Position numbers and translations under genes: made by a program
IMG/VR virus record: IMGVR_UViG_3300009163_000042
Location: 1 to 55,667 of that record
Origin: a virus
Direction: 5' to 3' (one strand)
Length of the DNA stretch: 55,667 bases
Notes under the pieces: generated by a model
Told to the model about the DNA's origin: nothing
Database searches by the model: none
The model's input: the letters and a program-made list of their open reading frames with translations, nothing else
Shown here: one piece after another, positions 43,470 through 51,811 of the stretch
Numbering within the stretch: position 1 is the stretch's first letter
How the letters are laid out: every line of letters begins with the position of its first letter

Positions 43470-44359
43470 TCGTTCACCTTAATGTTTTTAGTAATAGATT
43501 TCCAATATTGTTCTTGCTGTTTATACCAAGCATCTGATATATTATATTCAGTACAAAAATCTAATGTATAGTTATTTTGTACATGTGTTCCTCGTTTTGC
43601 TTTAGAAAATATTTCTTTAAACTTTTCGTGCATTTCATTAGTAACATATGTGTTACTTAACAAAAAGAATGGTTGAACAATTCCTTCTGTTCCATCAATT
43701 CCTTGAGACTTTAAAGTTGGGGTATTAAAAAGAATCTTATTACCACTAAGACCAACGCCATTTAGTGCACCACTTTCTATATGTTGACGAACATCTCCAA
43801 TAAAAGCAATTCCCATATCTAATCTTCCGGCTGTTGCATCAATAATAGATTGAATAGATCCTTGATAAGGCACTATATTAACATTCTTATATTTCTTCTG
43901 AATCTCTAGCGCAACTAAGTGTGTATTAGCTCCAAGCCCAGTTACACCAATATTAATATTTGCATCAACTGGAACATCTTTAAATGTACTATATTTTTTA
44001 CTATAAACTATAGGTGGACTATAGCAAAGACCAACTAATGGTTTAAATGTATTAATATCATATGGGTTATTTGAAAATAATCCTAATCTAATAAAATAAT
44101 TACTTCCAGTTGCAAGAATAGCTGGTGCATTTCTATTTGAAACATACCCTGCAGAAATTGCTCCAGCAGCTCCAGGTTTATTAACAAAAATAAACTTATA
44201 ATCTGATTGTATCACATTAGCTTCATCAACCAAAAATCTAATGTGATTAGCTGTAACTCCACTTGAATTAAATGGCCATACTACTTCAATTACTTGAGAA
44301 GCAGATACTGATGCGTATATCGCAATAAAACTTGCAATTAAAAATTTCATAAATCTCAT
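43466..44359 (-). CDS. Bug/TctC-family periplasmic substrate-binding protein
   Basis: A 297-residue protein with a Sec signal (MRFMKFLIASFIAIYASVSA). The mature part follows the Bug/TctC pattern: FVNKPGAAGAISAGYVSNR (pocket motif VNRPGAGG), NIGVTGLGANTHLVALEIQK, and NIVPYQGSIQSIIDATAGRL. Bug proteins bind carboxylic acids, amides or nicotinate-type compounds and are greatly expanded in betaproteobacteria. A phage copy is unusual. It suggests uptake or sensing of a small carboxylate in the periplasm. No TctAB-type transporter is in the window. It overlaps neighbours by one and four bases. Confidence 0.85.
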   Translation of the reverse strand: MRFMKFLIASFIAIYASVSASQVIEVVWPFNSSGVTANHIRFLVDEANVIQSDYKFIFVNKPGAAGAISAGYVSNRNAPAILATGSNYFIRLGLFSNNPYDINTFKPLVGLCYSPPIVYSKKYSTFKDVPVDANINIGVTGLGANTHLVALEIQKKYKNVNIVPYQGSIQSIIDATAGRLDMGIAFIGDVRQHIESGALNGVGLSGNKILFNTPTLKSQGIDGTEGIVQPFFLLSNTYVTNEMHEKFKEIFSKAKRGTHVQNNYTLDFCTEYNISDAWYKQQEQYWKSITKNIKVNE

Positions 44360-45504
44360 TATATAAATCCTTTCATTTCACCTAAGCAATATGTTTGTTT
44401 GAACTGTTTAAGACCATCAGGCATTCCCAATTCATTATATTGAATATAATCTTTGGCATGTGTTATCAAATAGTCTATACCTCTATTCCAAAGAAGATAT
44501 TCACGAGTGTCTTTCTTTTGATTAAAAAACCAATTTTCAAATTGGTTATTATGAAATAGACCTGTAGACTTATCGGCTTGATACCATTCTTTATTCCATG
44601 TAGTATATAGTATGTCTCTTAAAAGAGGTTCTATAATTAACCTAGATTTTTTATAGTCAGCGCTCTTCCATAATCTTTGTAAAGAAGGCACATATTCTAT
44701 CCACTTTTTTATAATATGACCTTGTTTACAAATTAACTTTGCAGCAGTCTTATCCCAATAAAAGAACTCTACATGAAGATTTGGATACTTGTTATAATCG
44801 TATATTGGTGTTATATTAGCAGTGGTATCATTAAGAAACAAATAGAATTTATTATGCGAAATAAAACTCTTAGGTTTATCCACGCCTGAAACAAATGCAT
44901 ATCTTTTATTTTTATCTAGAGTTTTATTAATGTCTATAAAATCAAAATAATCATATCTAAAAGTTTGACCTATAGATAAATTATCAGTTTTATTTAAGAT
45001 CCAATCTGCATCGTCTTCTTTGCTAAGTGCATTAAATATTTTATCACTTAAATCAAGTATTGTTATCTTAGTTCTTGGTAACTTATCGTACAATTCTTTT
45101 AGACGAGGAATTGCTTGTAATTGATGTTCAGCTGCAAAATTTGTAGAATCTCGATTATTGTGATTCAAAATTGTAACACTCTTAGTTGCATCTGTTACAT
45201 GATTAGTTATAATTTCATCAACATGCAATCCTTGTCGAATAAATGATTGCAACATATTATGACTATCAGCTCCTCCACTATAGCTTAACATTATATAATC
45301 ATATTTTTCACGAAGTTCACGAGCTCTTTTATCGTAAAGTTCATCTAAAGTTTCTTGTGGTTCTATCCACCAAGGATATGTAGAAAATACATCTTGATGA
45401 AACATCCATTGAATAGGCTTCTTAAATTGAGTCGAATATATGCATGCTCTTATTTTAGAATCGAACCTTTTGCCATCGCAGATGTAATAACCACTAGAAG
45501 ACAT
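44359..45504 (-). CDS. Phage PP-loop ATPase (large form)
   Basis: A 381-residue protein with SGGADS at 76-81 (YDYIMLSYSGGADSHNMLQS). Upstream is WMFHQDVFSTYPWWIEPQET and LDELYDKRARELREKYDY; downstream RYAFVSGVDKPKSFISHNKF and VEFFYWDKTAAKLICKQGHI. I recognise this arrangement in aquatic T4-like phages, always of unknown function. It is the first gene of the cassette. With the second PP-loop gene it could activate two different carbonyl groups. Asparagine-synthetase-like C-terminal activity is one reading; a tRNA- or DNA-modifying role is another. Confidence 0.72.
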   Translation of the reverse strand: MSSSGYYICDGKRFDSKIRACIYSTQFKKPIQWMFHQDVFSTYPWWIEPQETLDELYDKRARELREKYDYIMLSYSGGADSHNMLQSFIRQGLHVDEIITNHVTDATKSVTILNHNNRDSTNFAAEHQLQAIPRLKELYDKLPRTKITILDLSDKIFNALSKEDDADWILNKTDNLSIGQTFRYDYFDFIDINKTLDKNKRYAFVSGVDKPKSFISHNKFYLFLNDTTANITPIYDYNKYPNLHVEFFYWDKTAAKLICKQGHIIKKWIEYVPSLQRLWKSADYKKSRLIIEPLLRDILYTTWNKEWYQADKSTGLFHNNQFENWFFNQKKDTREYLLWNRGIDYLITHAKDYIQYNELGMPDGLKQFKQTYCLGEMKGFI

Positions 45505-46166
45505 TAATGACCTTTTAACTTTGAATAGGTTTCACGAAGTTCTAAGAACTCGCCAATCCAATCATCGCGTTTTTCAATGAACACAGAACAATTCGGTTGT
45601 TCATCTACAGCTATTAAAATTACAAGTCTATCTACAGGAATTCCCGTACGTTCTTCAAACATAACTGCATAAGCTGATGTTTGCATGAAGTAGCTATGTA
45701 TATTATTTCGATGTTTTTCTTTCGAAGAAGTTTTAAAATCAATGATCGATAGTCGGCCATCGTATTCTGCAATGCAGTCTACTGTGCCGGCTACTTGAAG
45801 ATGATCGGAATAGAGTTGAGTCTCGAGACAATGTATATTATTGATTTTCTCGAGTTGAGGTCGTATAGACTTGAATGTGTCTAAATCAAATATGTCAGGG
45901 TTGACTTCTTGATTGAGGAGATGATGCTCGCAGAGCGTGTGTATACGAGTACCTCGTCTTGAGGCACGGCTTGATACTCGGTTCGCTTCTTCTTCTCCAA
46001 CTCTTTGGCGCCATTCGCGTATTTGTGCTTGTGAGTGGAGTCCGAGGATTGATGTGACGGAAGGATAGGCGTTACCAGTGGGAGTCTCGTAACGACGTCC
46101 TGATGGCGTATCGATTCTATTGAGTTTGGGTATATCATGTTCGATATGTTTAAACAGAGTCTTCAT
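45504..46166 (-). CDS. PD-(D/E)XK exonuclease (RecB/Cas4/MGME1-like)
   Basis: A 220-residue nuclease. Motifs: RRGTRIH at 70-76 (G-x3-H), AGTVD with Asp130, IIDFKTS with Asp143 and Lys145, and QTSAY at 162-166 (Q-x3-Y). The N-terminus RYETPTGNAYPSVTSILG is the usual opening of the phage form. It should trim DNA ends in recombination or host DNA degradation. The end of phoH overlaps its start by 17 bases. Confidence 0.85.
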   Translation of the reverse strand: MKTLFKHIEHDIPKLNRIDTPSGRRYETPTGNAYPSVTSILGLHSQAQIREWRQRVGEEEANRVSSRASRRGTRIHTLCEHHLLNQEVNPDIFDLDTFKSIRPQLEKINNIHCLETQLYSDHLQVAGTVDCIAEYDGRLSIIDFKTSSKEKHRNNIHSYFMQTSAYAVMFEERTGIPVDRLVILIAVDEQPNCSVFIEKRDDWIGEFLELRETYSKLKGH

Positions 46167-46899
46167 AGCGTAGTTTAGCCAAAATATAATCCTTCACTAA
46201 AGAGCTACGGACAATATCATCAGGCGTAAATTCAATCTTTGTAAAAGCATTCATATGGTATGCAATGTCAAAGAATTTTAAAATTCCTGACATGTCATTC
46301 TTTTTCTTATTTAGGTCTGTCTGACGATAATCACCACACCATAAGATCTTTGAACGATAACCAACACGAGTCATTACTGTGTCAATTTCTTCAAAGGTTA
46401 GATTTTGCATTTCATCGACAATAATGATTGCATCATCAAAAGACATTCCTCGAATAAACGAAGTAGAGATAAACTCAACATGTCCTTGTTCTTCTAATCT
46501 ATCCCAAGCATCTTTGCGACTAAATAATGTATCACAGATTTGTCGATATGGTTGTTGATAAATGTCCATTTTCTCAGATACATCACCTGGAAGATGTCCT
46601 ATTTCACGTGATTGTACTGCTGAGCGTACAACAATAATTTTATTGAAAGGGTTGCTTTTATCAAGTACTTCTTCTAGAGCTTTATATAAAGCACAAAATG
46701 TTTTACCCGTTCCTGCAACTCCATGTAGCGCTACGAAATAATCTCCTCTTTTATATGCATCAAAAAATAATTTTTGATTATCTGTAAGAGGGGCAAAGGT
46801 TTTTAAATCATCAGCTCTTATCCTTAAAGAGTTGTTTATCGGCTTAAACTTTTCAGGTGTTTCATTATCAACTGATTTCAGCGCTGCTTTTCTGACCAT
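46150..46899 (-). CDS. phoH: PhoH-like ATPase
   Basis: A 249-residue protein with Walker A GVAGTGKT (60-67), VVRSAVQSREIGHLPGD, Walker B IIIVDEMQN (158-166) and WCGDYRQTDL. PhoH is among the most widespread genes in aquatic phages. It may act as an RNA-linked ATPase or helicase; its link to phosphate stress is not general. The N-terminal 30 residues are specific to the phage form. It is placed in the early/auxiliary region. Confidence 0.92.
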   Translation of the reverse strand: MVRKAALKSVDNETPEKFKPINNSLRIRADDLKTFAPLTDNQKLFFDAYKRGDYFVALHGVAGTGKTFCALYKALEEVLDKSNPFNKIIVVRSAVQSREIGHLPGDVSEKMDIYQQPYRQICDTLFSRKDAWDRLEEQGHVEFISTSFIRGMSFDDAIIIVDEMQNLTFEEIDTVMTRVGYRSKILWCGDYRQTDLNKKKNDMSGILKFFDIAYHMNAFTKIEFTPDDIVRSSLVKDYILAKLRYEDSV

Positions 46900-46911
46900 T
46901 AGTACTCCTAG

Positions 46912-47157
46912 TTAAAATGCATTCATTTTCTTTAGATCGCTACCTGGCGCTCTTTCATGGATCTTCTGTAATACTTCTTTAAAGCCAGTATCTTTTTTAC
47001 GCACTCCAACGCGAACAGGATCGCATATCATAGGCGCTCCTGCTATCATCGATTCTAATTGGGGGTTTTCTTTTAGAAATTCTTCGCGTGTAGAGATTGA
47101 CATAAATTTTTCAATCTCATCGCCTGTCGTAGTATCACGGAATTTATAAGTTGGCAT
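46912..47157 (-). CDS. Conserved T4-like protein (FmdB-like N-terminus)
   Basis: An 81-residue protein from MPTYKFRDTTTGDEIEKFMS; the longer frame to 47223 lies inside the upstream gene. The start PTYKF resembles FmdB-type small proteins but the zinc Cys residues are missing. The rest is LESMIAGAPMICDPVRVGVR and a helical end. Common in aquatic T4-like phages, function unknown. Confidence 0.65.
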   Translation of the reverse strand: MPTYKFRDTTTGDEIEKFMSISTREEFLKENPQLESMIAGAPMICDPVRVGVRKKDTGFKEVLQKIHERAPGSDLKKMNAF

Positions 47158-47773
47158 ATTGTAGTGGCATTGAAATAATACGGTTAAGTTTCGGCTTGTG
47201 TTCAATATAACAAGCATCATCATATAAAGTATTTATACCATCAGCAAACCAAAGAGGCATTGGAGAGTTAGTCCAACGAGACATTTTCGTCTTATCTCCA
47301 AGATAATAATTACGATAAGACTGAAGACTATCACCAGCTACTTTGTAAATATCAGGCATTGCAGGCGTAGGTTGAGTAAATTGATCATTTGAAATATTAT
47401 TAGGGCTATGGCATAAAGCATTATAAAGTCGAGTAGTTGCATGCTGCTTATCGTAACGATAAGAATATTCGTTTAAGCACTCGCTAAACAATGAAAATAG
47501 CCAGTAGTAATTTTGTCGAGACTTACGACACCAAACTGCTGAAGGATGATTGATATGAGTAGCAGAATAAAGCACAGATTCACGGCCGTCAGGAAGAACA
47601 TATCGAGTTTGTTTTCGACCAGTTTTAGAGAGGCCAATAGATTCAGTACCATCAAGAAAACGATGAGCAGTAGAAAGTAATTGAGCATATTCGAGAATCA
47701 TTTTAACAACATGTTTATCATTGTGCATTTGAGCACAAGTCTTAGGATCATTGTCGAGATAAAAAATATTCAT
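47144..47773 (-). CDS. Conserved phage protein with HxxKHVVKM motif
   Basis: A 209-residue protein starting MNIFYLDNDPKTCAQMHNDK then HVVKMILEYAQLLSTAHR, a well-conserved opening in many aquatic phages. Further on HINHPSAVWCRKSRQNYYWL and YRNYYLGDKTKMSRWTNSP. The repeated His, Lys, Trp and Tyr suggest a nucleic-acid enzyme; a link to pyrimidine-dimer glycosylases has been proposed for similar proteins but I cannot confirm it here. It overlaps neighbours by 14 and 4 bases. Confidence 0.65.
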   Translation of the reverse strand: MNIFYLDNDPKTCAQMHNDKHVVKMILEYAQLLSTAHRFLDGTESIGLSKTGRKQTRYVLPDGRESVLYSATHINHPSAVWCRKSRQNYYWLFSLFSECLNEYSYRYDKQHATTRLYNALCHSPNNISNDQFTQPTPAMPDIYKVAGDSLQSYRNYYLGDKTKMSRWTNSPMPLWFADGINTLYDDACYIEHKPKLNRIISMPLQYANL

Positions 47774-48012
47774 TTTGAATGTTCAACGTAAGGAAGTTGA
47801 ATACGAGGGATTGGTATAAATCCACTGCTGCGAAGTATGTTGCCATTATTATCATGAGTAGTAGCTTGTGATTGAAGTTCTACTTTCATGACTTTATCGT
47901 CTTTAGTATATTCTACCACTTGGAACTGATAAGTTACAACTTGACTTGACGAAATAGTCAATATTGATTGAGCATCGAGTTTTTGTGGAATTGCAGGTGA
48001 ATAGTTATGCAT
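47770..48012 (-). CDS. Hypothetical protein, paralogue of the gene upstream
   Basis: An 80-residue beta-rich protein. Its core FQVVEYTKDDKVMKVELQSQ with FIPIPRIQL matches the C-terminal core FRVAEYVSKNGNITRVELQR with WSTIPRVKI of the gene at 48012-48413. The two are adjacent with a one-base overlap, so they arose by tandem duplication. Function unknown. Confidence 0.6.
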   Translation of the reverse strand: MHNYSPAIPQKLDAQSILTISSSQVVTYQFQVVEYTKDDKVMKVELQSQATTHDNNGNILRSSGFIPIPRIQLPYVEHSK

Positions 48013-48413
48013 TATAGTTCCTCAATTTTAACGCGTGGAATAGTAGACCATCCATCTTCTTGAAGACGTTGAAGTTCTACTCGGGTGATGTTTCCATTTT
48101 TGCTAACGTATTCAGCAACTCTGAATTCTTCATTTTTTCTAATGATACTACCACCGCTAATAGTAGCAGAATTAATTCCATTACTAGTAATTGTGCCATA
48201 CATAGGATGATTGTGATTAGCACCTATAGTTATAGTACCACTATAACGAGTAGTATCATTTATATGATCTGTAGTTTCTTCAATTTCCATATGCTTTATA
48301 ACCTCATTACTAATTTCACGTGCTATTGAATTTAAAACATAATCTTCTATTTCGTTTTTATCCATTTGCATTATCATAGAATGATTAAGCGTAACTGCAG
48401 CAACTAGTTTCAT
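48012..48413 (-). CDS. Hypothetical protein, paralogue of the gene downstream
   Basis: A 133-residue protein read from MKLVAAVTLNHSMIMQMDKN; AAGGTGG precedes this ATG, so it is preferred to the upstream start at 48428. Residues 1-45 are helical, residues 50-85 repeat Gly/Thr/Ile (GTITIGANHNHPMYGTI), and the C-terminus carries the EYV...VELQ core shared with the next gene. It overlaps the HAD gene by four bases. Confidence 0.6.
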   Translation of the reverse strand: MKLVAAVTLNHSMIMQMDKNEIEDYVLNSIAREISNEVIKHMEIEETTDHINDTTRYSGTITIGANHNHPMYGTITSNGINSATISGGSIIRKNEEFRVAEYVSKNGNITRVELQRLQEDGWSTIPRVKIEEL

Positions 48414-48907
48414 TGGCCACCTTGCCACTCCAAGTGTAAACGTGATAATTCGCTTAGTGTGAAGTTAATGTCTTTATGCAAGATAGCAGTGCCGCCTGCA
48501 GCACGATAGTTCTCAACGACTTGTTCTGTATCATCGACTAAGATATGCCAAGGGTGAGCTAATTCAGCTTTTTTCTTTCCGCCTGGAACTACATTAGCTT
48601 TATATGGAATTCCATGATTACACAACCAAACGGTCTTTTGCCAAGTTACTTCTGAATGAAATTTATCTCCACCCGAAGAAGATAAAATTTCTACAGGCAC
48701 GCGTAATTCGTGTACATAATGTAATAGTGTATCTGCATCCTTATGTTTATCTAACGTACTAAAATTAGCACCTTGAATAAACTTTTCCCAATTGGCCCAG
48801 AAATGTTTTGCACGACCTTGAACGTCAGTTGGTCTTTCACCAAAGAGTTCAGTATATCGTTTATCAAAATCTGCTAAGACTCCATCCATATCGAGATAGA
48901 TTTTCAC
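48410..48907 (-). CDS. HAD-family 5'(3')-deoxyribonucleotidase-like phosphatase
   Basis: A 165-residue HAD protein: DMDGVLADFD with the catalytic pair Asp6 and Asp8, motif II Ser (EILSSSG), a Lys in motif III (GGKKKAELAH) and the acidic motif IV ILVDDTEQ. It resembles phage 5'(3')-nucleotidases, which remove phosphate from dNMPs and can adjust nucleotide pools. The start overlaps the stop of the AbrB-like gene. Confidence 0.82.
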   Translation of the reverse strand: MKIYLDMDGVLADFDKRYTELFGERPTDVQGRAKHFWANWEKFIQGANFSTLDKHKDADTLLHYVHELRVPVEILSSSGGDKFHSEVTWQKTVWLCNHGIPYKANVVPGGKKKAELAHPWHILVDDTEQVVENYRAAGGTAILHKDINFTLSELSRLHLEWQGGQ

Positions 48908-49389
48908 TTGTTTCTCTCTGTATCGTAATAATGTTTTGAATGTTCAACTTCGCTAGTTGGTGCTTCTTCTTCCCAGCGTTTGATGTATTTACGCTTATCT
49001 TCATCATTCCAAGAATTAAGATAGTTATTATCTTCATTAAACACACGAAGATATTCTTGATCTGTGATTACACGATGAGAAACGATTTGTTCGCCAAGAT
49101 GTTCTTGAGAGATCTCTTCTGCATCATTCATAACAACAGTATCAAGTGCGTATTCTTTTTTGCCAATAGGTACTTCTACTACATAACGTATACGAAATGT
49201 AGAAACACAGTCAACTAATACTAATTCAGTTTCAAGCTTTGTCATACTATAAGTTCCATTGTTATTGTCAGTCCATTTAATAGTATCTCCTTCTTTCCAG
49301 CCGGCTTCTTCTAGAAGTTCAGCAGGAAGAGGAAGAATCGAATCACCAGTTTCTGGATCTTCTTCCAGAGTAATAGTATACTTAGACAT
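48904..49389 (-). CDS. AbrB/MazE-like domain protein
   Basis: A 161-residue protein read from MSKYTITLEEDPETGDSILP, with GGAG seven bases upstream; the longer frame to 49473 lies in the previous gene. Residues 14-38 (ILPLPAELLEEAGWKEGDTI) are the swapped-hairpin DNA-binding type of AbrB/MazE proteins. The rest is mixed, with a charged end. It may regulate transcription or be an antitoxin-like protein; no toxin gene is adjacent. Confidence 0.7.
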   Translation of the reverse strand: MSKYTITLEEDPETGDSILPLPAELLEEAGWKEGDTIKWTDNNNGTYSMTKLETELVLVDCVSTFRIRYVVEVPIGKKEYALDTVVMNDAEEISQEHLGEQIVSHRVITDQEYLRVFNEDNNYLNSWNDEDKRKYIKRWEEEAPTSEVEHSKHYYDTERNK

Positions 49390-50248
49390 CAAAGTACTCC
49401 AATTTAAAATCATTTGCACGCTGTTCATGATTGATGTAACCACGAGGATTGCACACAATACGAGTTGAACCAATCATATAATCAAACACTTCGTGAGTGT
49501 GACCATGTGTCCATAACTTGATTTGTGGATGGTCAAGAATAAACTCGGATAACTCAGAAGAGTAACCACCATTCATCAGTACTTCTTTTTTATAACGAGG
49601 ATGAGTAGATTGTTTGCTTGGAGCATGATGCCCCACAACAACGAACTTTTCATTCTTACCTTCGATTATAATACGAATATACTCCAGCATTTTCTTATGA
49701 TCTTCAACTGCATCTTCAGGTGAAAAGCGAGCAGGACGAGTTCTAAACTTTACGTTATCATTTTCGTCAAAAGTTCTATACGTAACTTCACGATTGCTAT
49801 TTTCGACAGTGCGAAAGTCATTCATCATTCCTGTCATACTATGCAAAGTCATTGGATCTTCTTTATTCATATCAGTCCAAAGAGTACCACCAATAAATGT
49901 TACGTCATTGATGACTTTAATTTCTTTGTCAAGAAAATACACATTACTTAGCATATGCGATGCTAGCATTGATCGAATCTTTGAAGAGGTTTGAGCAAAG
50001 TCGCCGTGATAGTGTTCATGATTACCCATAATGTAAACTACATGAGGGAATTGGAACGAGCAACGTTTGAAGAAGTCAGCGATGCGAGTGCTGCGTGCGC
50101 CTTCCATAAAATTGTGAGGATCTGGCTTGCCAATATCGGCAGCAACACAGATGTCACCACTGAGAATGAGGACGTCTGCATTGTCAGTATTTTGTAAGTT
50201 GATATCACCGAATTCTAGGTGAAGATCTGAAGCGACTGCAATTTTCAT
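49382..50248 (-). CDS. Calcineurin-like metallophosphoesterase
   Basis: A 288-residue enzyme with the five metal motifs: SDLHLEFGD (9-16), GDICVAAD, GNHEHYHGD, GHHAPSKQ and THGHTHEVFD. It should hydrolyse phosphomonoesters or phosphodiesters with two metal ions. Similar proteins occur in many phages, and the substrate is not known. It has its own promoter (-10 at 50268-50273) and an AGGAG site. Confidence 0.88.
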   Translation of the reverse strand: MKIAVASDLHLEFGDINLQNTDNADVLILSGDICVAADIGKPDPHNFMEGARSTRIADFFKRCSFQFPHVVYIMGNHEHYHGDFAQTSSKIRSMLASHMLSNVYFLDKEIKVINDVTFIGGTLWTDMNKEDPMTLHSMTGMMNDFRTVENSNREVTYRTFDENDNVKFRTRPARFSPEDAVEDHKKMLEYIRIIIEGKNEKFVVVGHHAPSKQSTHPRYKKEVLMNGGYSSELSEFILDHPQIKLWTHGHTHEVFDYMIGSTRIVCNPRGYINHEQRANDFKLEYFDV

Positions 50249-50267
50249 ATTTTTTCTCCTATAGTTT

Positions 50268-50296
50268 ATTATACCATAAAGACGAATTAATGTACA
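50268..50296 (-). promoter_or_regulatory. Sigma70-like promoter for the metallophosphoesterase
   Basis: TGTACA (50291-50296), 17-bp spacer TTAATTCGTCTTTATGG and TATAAT (50268-50273) on the minus strand. The -35 overlaps the last codons of the membrane-protein gene upstream. Confidence 0.8.
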
Positions 50297-50577
50297 ATCA
50301 TGCGAATTAAGCCGATTGTGTCAATTGTTGTTAACAGTATATAGTTAGCGAGCATGCCAAAAGATTTCCTAGTCCAAGAAGCCCAAGCATACAAGGCACA
50401 ACCAGTAATCCAAACAGGATAAAGAGCAAGAAGCGGAGGATGGGGGACTGTGATCGCCATAGTAATACTACAACCAATGCTAATAGCCCAAGCAAGAAGC
50501 TCAATAATAAAGCGAATCCTGTTAGACTTAAAGTCATCGCGAATCCAATCAAATGTAGGTCTTAGTAAATTAAGCAT
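50287..50577 (-). CDS. Small multi-pass membrane protein
   Basis: A 96-residue protein from MLNLLRPTFDWIRDDFKSNR; a TTG three codons upstream is less likely. Three membrane segments are seen: about 24-42 (IELLAWAISIGCSITMAI), 47-66 (PPLLALYPVWITGCALYAWA) and 70-92. It starts on the stop of the gene upstream (TAATG). Related membrane proteins occur in aquatic phages. A holin role is not excluded but not supported. Confidence 0.65.
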   Translation of the reverse strand: MLNLLRPTFDWIRDDFKSNRIRFIIELLAWAISIGCSITMAITVPHPPLLALYPVWITGCALYAWASWTRKSFGMLANYILLTTIDTIGLIRMIVH

Positions 50578-51260
50578 TAATCCCAAAGACCTTGGTAGTA
50601 TTTCCCAAAGAGGCGAAAGCCGTTTTGCATACGATCATGAACTTTTTGCATTCCATCATAATCACATTTGTATGTATGATTAGGACCATCTTCCATACGA
50701 GTAAGTTGTTGACCATTATAAGTTTTTGCTTCTTTAACCCACACAATATCCATTACACCAGTACGGAAAGCATCTTCCCAAGAGTCATCGACCTTGTGTT
50801 CGAACGCAAAGATCATTTCGTCCATAACCCAATCCCAACGTTTATGAGTTAGTTCATAATCGACGTCTTTTTCTTGGCGAGCTTCATCATAAAAGTCAAA
50901 AGTAAGCTGTTGATCATAATCTGGAGTAGAAGTACCACGAAGTTCTTCGGGAACGTCTTCAATATCAACTAAAGCCGATCCATGTTTCACTGATTTTAGC
51001 TGTTTTAGCATCGGGAGGACGATATCAGCCAAAGTATGGTCCATTGACCAAGTATCCCAATAGTCAATCTTCACATAATTGATTTTTGGATTAACTATGT
51101 CCAAAATTTTCTTCAAACCAACTGAAAATGGCTTAAGGCGGTCCGACCATTTTTCAATAATCGGCTCGTCGTAGTCAATTTCACGCCAAAAGAAGACTTT
51201 TTCCAAAATTGTATATGGAGAAAGCCAATGGTCGCGGTAGTTGTTGATATAAATCTTCAT
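50577..51260 (-). CDS. Conserved aquatic-phage protein of unknown function
   Basis: A 227-residue protein with VKIDYWDTWSMDHTLADIVL and PMLKQLKSVKHGSALVDIED, then HKRWDWVMDEMIFAFEHKVD, an Asp/Trp/His-rich pattern shared by many aquatic phages. The conserved acidic and His residues may bind metal, but no catalytic class is clear. One-base overlap with the next gene. Confidence 0.7.
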   Translation of the reverse strand: MKIYINNYRDHWLSPYTILEKVFFWREIDYDEPIIEKWSDRLKPFSVGLKKILDIVNPKINYVKIDYWDTWSMDHTLADIVLPMLKQLKSVKHGSALVDIEDVPEELRGTSTPDYDQQLTFDFYDEARQEKDVDYELTHKRWDWVMDEMIFAFEHKVDDSWEDAFRTGVMDIVWVKEAKTYNGQQLTRMEDGPNHTYKCDYDGMQKVHDRMQNGFRLFGKYYQGLWD

Positions 51261-51266
51261 AATTTT

Positions 51267-51761
51267 TTATTTTTTTTCAATAAATTGACGTAAAAGTTGT
51301 TCGACAAACTGATTTAGAGTCATATCGCTTTCATGAGCACATCTCATGAGCAAAAGCATTTCGCTATCGTCAAGAGTAAGAGGTATACTTATACGAGTAT
51401 CATAAGTTTCACCAGAAAAGATAGCTCGTGATTTTTGCAAGAAGTCTTCATATACTTCTAGATCAATGAAGTCGACATCGTCCCAAGCCTCATCACCAAG
51501 CAATGACTTGATAAATTCAAGACTATTAATGTCAGACCATTCTGGGTTAATGTATCGATAAGCACGTTCATTTTTATAATCGCATGCTTCCATTACATAA
51601 ACTTCTTGAGTTTTAGTATTGAAAACTATATTAAAGCTACTTCCGTCATGATTTCCATCCCAGCTACTAAGACTGTAACAATCAGGAAAATCATATAAGT
51701 TGTAGTCACTGCCTTCAGTGATACGGTAATCTACAAGTTCAAACCAATCTTTCAAATTCAT
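51267..51761 (-). CDS. Hypothetical protein with RHH-like C-terminus
   Basis: A 164-residue acidic protein. Residues 1-110 are unrecognised (DFPDCYSLSSWDGNHDGSSF). The last 40 (ISIPLTLDDSEMLLLMRCAH then MTLNQFVEQLLRQFIE) look like a ribbon-helix-helix unit, suggesting DNA binding or dimerisation. It has an AAGGAG site and a promoter at 51783-51811. Confidence 0.6.
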   Translation of the reverse strand: MNLKDWFELVDYRITEGSDYNLYDFPDCYSLSSWDGNHDGSSFNIVFNTKTQEVYVMEACDYKNERAYRYINPEWSDINSLEFIKSLLGDEAWDDVDFIDLEVYEDFLQKSRAIFSGETYDTRISIPLTLDDSEMLLLMRCAHESDMTLNQFVEQLLRQFIEKK

Positions 51762-51782
51762 AACATAACTCCTTATGATACT

Positions 51783-51811
51783 ATTATAACACAGTTACGA
51801 TTTATTGTACA
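51783..51811 (-). promoter_or_regulatory. Sigma70-like promoter
   Basis: TGTACA (51806-51811), 17-bp spacer ATAAATCGTAACTGTGT and TATAAT (51783-51788) on the minus strand, upstream of the RHH-like gene. The -35 overlaps the end of the previous gene. Confidence 0.8.

Noticed and set aside
39922-45504. Known anti-phage defence or restriction system
   Set aside because: No nuclease, toxin, reverse transcriptase or methylase signature is present in these genes; PP-loop DndC-like features alone are not enough.
45881-46138. 85-codon minus-strand frame overlapping the nuclease gene
   Set aside because: The nuclease frame contains all catalytic motifs; this second frame has none and no ribosome site.
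48904-49389. Toxin-antitoxin pair from the MazE-like gene
   Set aside because: Neighbours are a HAD phosphatase and a metallophosphoesterase, not a MazF or other toxin, and the protein is much longer than an antitoxin.
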